Shown here piece after piece: positions 59,151 through 64,000 of a stretch of DNA of 64,000 nucleotides. A program made the translations under genes and the position numbers. Position 1 is the first letter of the stretch, and the number at the start of each line of letters is the position of its first letter. The stretch is from assembly GCF_024868665.1 (NCBI RefSeq), contig NC_079893.1, positions 7,217,485-7,281,484 of the forward strand. Direction: 5' to 3'. Source of the DNA: Triplophysa rosa (taxonomy: Eukaryota; Chordata; Actinopteri; Cypriniformes; Nemacheilidae). Under the pieces are notes generated by a model. It was not told the DNA's origin and made no database searches. It saw only the letters and a list, made by a program, of their open reading frames with translations.

Positions 59151-62100
59151 TAGAAATAGCTGAACTTTCACTCAAAATGGTCGTTTTTATGTTTTTTTAA
59201 ACCTATACAATATACAGTATATTTTAACACGTAAAATGTATTCAATTAAGTTCTATTATAACACACCTTACGAAAAGTGTTACTATGTTTCAACAATAGT
59301 AATCATTGCTGCTATACTTTTAATAAAACCGTGGTTATTTTTTCTAAGCGATAAACCTCTTAGAATTCGATCATGTGTGCATCTAGGAATGATGGTTGTA
59401 TGGAATATTGCGTGCCAGGTCGAAACATCAGTTTTAGGTAATGCATTATTGGAGGAGTAATCTTTACATCAGCTGTTGAATATACGCCTCAAATCTGCTT
59501 AAGTGCCTTTCTTAAATCCCCTTTGTGTCACCCGCTTTCTTTGCTTTGGGTGCGAGTGTTCTCACGCGCTTCTGACTATCTGCCATCCTCACTGGGGATT
59601 AAGCTCTGTGTCGAATCGCTTGTTGTGATGAATAAGCGAATAAAAACTTGCTCACGCGCACAAACAGCTCTTCGCACGTGAATCATATGTTTTACAAGTC
59701 TTTGGTGTGATATCTGCCAAATATTTTAACCTAACCTAACATCCATCTAAGCGCTTGGAGAACAAGAATGGGCGCAATTTGGAGCGTCACTTGGACCGGG
59801 TCGGGTGGCAACACAATGCTCTCTCAGTTTAAACTGAAGGGAAATTAGTTCAGTTTGAAAGTGTAAAAACGAGGACAATTCAATTGCTCTATCGCGCTCA
59901 CGGGCAAACGGATGAATAAAATACATTAAATGGCCTATTTCCTGACTCCGACTCAAATTCCCATGGTGATATGTTAACCCGTGGAAATGTAGCCAACCAT
60001 ATCAAACGTGCAGAAGTTGGGCTTGGATTAATAAAAGGTCCTTTGGCGACAGATCTGACACAAATGCTGCTCCTCTTTTCCCAAGACTGGAGTTCCATGT
60101 GCTTTAGCAAACTAAAAGGGGCCTATATGGAGACACAAGGGACTGTTTGGGAAGTGATTACGGGGAAATTTCTGCGCTACCAGAAGGCGCACGTTTGACC
60201 TCGCAGTGCTCTTTTGTGGAGTTTATTCTTTTCACGAGACACCGTGTTTGCGAAACGTCTGCATTTCAGCAAGCCAATTTTAGCAGGACGATTTTAACCA
60301 GGTTTGATACGGGCGAACGCTTTCTTTGGCTCCGGAGCCGTAATGCAATTACCTCTGCTCTAATCACATTGCCCGAACAAAGACGTCAAAGTCTTTGCAG
60401 CATTTCTGGGCTTCTGGAATGCCCGCAGTGTTGCATGAAAAATCACACACTAAAAGAAGTGTGATAAGTAAAAACAGATGCACAGCCGGCCTAATGCACT
60501 TAGACACGGTTTGGCTTAAAAAAATCTGACATAACCCATTTAAACTTGTGAACAATACGAAGGCTTTAATGCATTAACTAGCTCACATACAGGCAGGTGC
60601 AACTTTCTGAACCATAGTCTGTACATTATTTCGTATATATTCTATTTCGTGTTTTTTTTCTCTGTTCACGGCGTCTAAAAATGAACGCGCACAACTGATT
60701 AGGCATAGATGGCATAATGAACAAGTGAACGAGCAAAGAACAGACACAGCCTGAAAGTAACATCTGCATTTTGGGTGGCAGAACAAATTTACAACCCCAT
60801 ACTGAGCCACTGCGTCTCCATCTACTTGACAGAGGCGCATCCCTCGCATTTGCCATAAACTCAAGCAATGGATTGCCATTGATATTCTGTCCCTTCCCAG
60901 TCAAACAAAAGCCGCAGCAGGTGGAGCGTTGGCTTCCAAACTTCACGATCGAACTTTCCTTTTAGTGTCACCGGAATGCGCGTGAACGAACGCGCCGTGC
61001 CGTTGTAAAGGCACGCGAGCATCTGTCGCCCTGTCTCTCATTATCCCTCATTCGATTAGCGCTTTTCTCTTCTTCTTCTCCTTCTTTTCTCTTGCAAGGC
61101 GGCCGCGTCTCGCCGTCTCAATAGACCCCCGGCCACAAAGGTCGTTGACAATGCGCATTGTTATTCATACCGGCCCAAAGAGCAAACTTTGCCCTTTCCC
61201 CCTGGTCGTGACGGACTTTTACTGCTTGAATTGGAAAAGAAGCGGGATAACAAGACTCAAGAGGCTGTTTGTTCGCGTGATGCATACAGTGCGCGCTCAT
61301 AAGGGCACCATATTGAGTTGCGTGTCGTGGAGAGGGCGACAAATTTATTGCGTGGGGACCAAAGACTCGTTCTTTTTACACTGGCCTACTATTGTAATTC
61401 AGTCCCTGCTATAAAACTACAAGTTAGTGTATGTACAGGCTAATTTGTGGAAATAATATGACAGCTGCACTCCAGGGACACTCTTTGCAAAGAGACTATT
61501 GCTAATACTGGCAGTGAGAGGATATGCTGACAGTGCATATAATATTCATTACTGTATATTGTATACATATAGGTACTTGACACATGCAGTTATTTCACTA
61601 TAATATTAGTCAAAACATTCACAAAACGGTTTCTGTTTAACTTTCATTCATAATTTGGAACCAGACCTAAACAATAGGGCCACAAGAGAGAATTTTACAG
61701 GAGTTTGAATACATATTTGGTTCTTTGGATGCTGCAATATTAATACCAGAACCTTAACTGAAATGTTGCATTGCTCTTCAGGAGTTTAAAAAAATTGGAC
61801 ATATCCAGGGTGCACTCATTCTGTGGCCCAAGATGCTTGGACAGGCTCCAGCCCTCTCATGACCCTGCAAAGCATAAGTGAGTTTGGAAACTGAATAGAA
61901 AGGTTATATATTGATGGACATCTTAAAACATGTTTAACATTGCATAACATTTAGATAACAACGTAAAGTAATGATTGACTTCTTTCAGTTCTGCTGCATT
62001 TCAGCATACTTCTCTAGTAGGAAAATGTTGTAATCCTGCATTTTTTTGCACACACACAGGCACACACAGGCAATGAGTAATATAAACCTCTCAGCCTAGT

Positions 62101-62232
62101 TGAAGCACCATCACCCAGGACAAATCACCCTGACACTGATGTCTGCTGAGGTTGCTCCTTCTGAAGAATGAGAGGATGAGGAGGGAAAGACAAATGACTT
62201 TTTTGTTCTACATGTCTGTGTTTCAAGTCAAT
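59151..62232. other. pcdh18 upstream region
   Basis: No repeat until 62233. 59500-61420 is less AT-rich than the desert and unique-looking, a reasonable place for regulatory elements. It includes a perfect 14-bp SOX-type palindrome at 61148-61161. No second gene is visible. Confidence 0.45.
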
Positions 62233-62781
62233 TTAAAGGAACAGTTTACCCAAACATGGCCTCATTATACTCACCTTCAATGTTGCTCCAAACGTGTGTG
62301 TTATTGTAGATTTTTTTAACAATCGTTATGCAGATCTGAAGCCATGTGATACATATGTGTAAGAAACAGAAACTTGTCATTATTCAAAGTGCATGTCTAT
62401 AGTCTACATGTCTAGCCTCCAATCTGATTATAAAAAAACAGCAGTGAATTTGGTATTAATGTAGTAGATGCATAATTTTTGGAAAATTGCAAAAATGCAA
62501 AATATTTCATCTTCAGTGATATTTTGCATGACTATTATGGCTGCACATGAGTTGGAATATAAAGCATGACCGAGTCACTTTATGATAGTTTTATATTGTT
62601 GTTTTTGTCTTGACAGCCCCTGGTCATCGTCACAACTGTCAGCCTTTGACAAGCCCCATAATTCTTCTTAAAACATTTATTCTTGTATTCCGCTGAAAGA
62701 AATAGCATCATACGGATTTCGAATGACACAAGGGTAGTAAATAATGACATCCATTTCATTTTAAATGAAACATTCCTTTAA
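62233..62781. mobile_element. Angel-like MITE, diverged, with extra internal sequence
   Basis: TTAAAGGAACAGTTTACCCA at 62233 and ATTTTAAATGAAACATTCCT with TTAA at 62778-62781. The 549-bp length is nearly twice the usual, so unrelated sequence is inserted between the arms or the two ends are separate remnants. Confidence 0.5.
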
Positions 62782-63882
62782 TAACAAGAAAATAAAAGAA
62801 AAATATGTGTATGAATAATGATGAACATGCCGCTCAGCCTCTGGCTCACACGTACCTCCTATTCGACTGGACTGCGTTCCGTGATTGACAGCTCATTTTC
62901 CAGACCTAGGATCACCATGGAAACTAATCAGACAAGCATAAATAGGATACATGTTGATGGAGTTGTTGCAGTAATGTTTTAATGAAGGTATCAGAATGCA
63001 GATGGTATTAGAGCCAACATGTTCAGCAGCAGTTGTGAATGGGTCAGTGCCAGGCCCTGGCAGGCAGACAAGCTAAGTACAGAAAAACACAGTTTTATTT
63101 TGAAAACCTATTCATAATTGCTTCTTGCTTTCTCGGCTCATGTTTCAGCAGGCAATCCCCTTAGTTAGCCCACAGCGTGTATGAAACACCTCCAAATAAA
63201 GCTACATTTTCCCAGGGCTGTGTCAACGCGTAAAGCAAAACATCTGAGTTTATGTCTCTGATGACTGTCATGTTACATGATTGGAAAAATGTTCTGCTTA
63301 TAATGGCCCTTTAAACAAATGAAGCACAGTTCTCTTAGATTTGTAATTTTGTCAGACTGAGTCTGTCTTTTATTACTTTCCCCTAGCCACCTGGGAGACG
63401 TGAGAGGCTAAAAACTTCAGCTTTAAAACAACACAGCACATGCGAACCAAAGGCGTTTCGGCAGAGGCCGTTAAACAGCGGGGGCCCGCGCTCTTTTGCG
63501 TCCCCCGTGAGAGCGAAGGGCTCCCGAGTTACATGTTTCGGGCACTATATGTATTTTGAAGTTTGTTAGAGGCCAGATTTACGGCTGTGAATAAAGGAAT
63601 GGAGAGCAGCCCGGCAGCGGAGGAGTGAGACTCCTGCGGGTAAATTTGGTTTAGTGGCCCCCAGGTGCCTGGGACATGAGAGACTTCATTATCCAGCTGC
63701 TGCACACCTAACATGGCATTAGATCATGTCCATGTGTGGTCGGTGGAGTTGTTTTTGTGAGTGCAGAACAGGTCGAAAGAAAAGACAATAGACTTTGGTG
63801 AGGAAGTATTTAGTCTGAAGCAAATGAAAATAAGGCTGTGAAGAAATTGAAGTGCAGTACGTTTTAATATCTTGTGATATAT
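62782..63882. other. non-coding, possible conserved element
   Basis: 63400-63720 is locally GC-rich without repeats; no gene recognised. Confidence 0.4.
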
Positions 63883-64000
63883 TTAAAGAGATAGTTCACC
63901 CCCAAATTAAAATTCTTTCATCATTTACTCACCCTTTTGTCATTTCAAACCTGACTGATTTTCTTTTTCTGCAGAACACAAAAGAAGATATTTTGAAGAA
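63883..64000. mobile_element. Angel-like MITE cut by the window end
   Basis: TTAAAGAGATAGTTCACCCC, CATCATTTACTCACCC, TTTTTCTGCAGAACACAAAA. The copy continues past position 64000. Confidence 0.82.

Overview
The window is vertebrate nuclear DNA from a teleost fish, most probably a cyprinid. The evidence is AT-rich, gene-poor DNA with one multi-exon vertebrate gene, and a repeat population typical of cyprinids: Angel/Kolobok-type MITEs with TTAA target sites, Tc1 elements with ~210-bp inverted repeats, hAT elements with 8-bp target duplications, tRNA-derived SINE pieces, a LINE 3' end and long simple repeats. There is nothing prokaryotic, no CRISPR array and no operon.

The only host protein-coding gene I can support is pcdh18 (protocadherin-18, a delta-2 protocadherin) on the minus strand, 58551 down to 51504. 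It has four coding exons with canonical GT-AG introns. A 2.5-kb first exon encodes signal peptide, six cadherin repeats, membrane helix and the first part of the tail. Two small exons and a large last exon encode the rest of the cytoplasmic tail. The reading frame is open through all joins, but the last exon carries an in-frame TAA at 51636-51638. There a conserved tyrosine is expected, 44 codons before the natural end. The 43 codons after it are still in frame and still encode the conserved PCDH18 C-terminus. This is a very recent nonsense lesion, an assembly error, or (least likely) readthrough.

Region by region: 1-8 kb holds decayed hAT and Angel repeats and a 0.62-kb polypurine tract. A hAT element nested inside another hAT element lies at 8504-9479. 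10-17 kb is mostly unique non-coding DNA. A Tc1 remnant split by a hAT insertion lies at 17276-18985. A TTAA MITE at 20255-20793 has an internally deleted sister at 42751-43051. A complete Tc1/mariner element with an intact DD36E transposase lies at 22264-23484. A hAT element with perfect target duplication lies at 24525-25081. 25-49 kb is gene-desert DNA with scattered Angel copies, SINE pieces and microsatellites, plus a striking long hairpin at 44031-44132. A GATA array and a LINE 3' end precede pcdh18. The region upstream of pcdh18 (58.6-64 kb) is unique-looking, includes a palindromic SOX-type site, and ends in an Angel copy cut by the window edge.

Functionally, pcdh18 is a membrane adhesion and signalling receptor. 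The surrounding unique DNA is the kind of desert in which its developmental enhancers would be expected, but no enhancer can be proved from sequence alone. The transposase at 22.3-23.3 kb is self-contained and serves only its own element.
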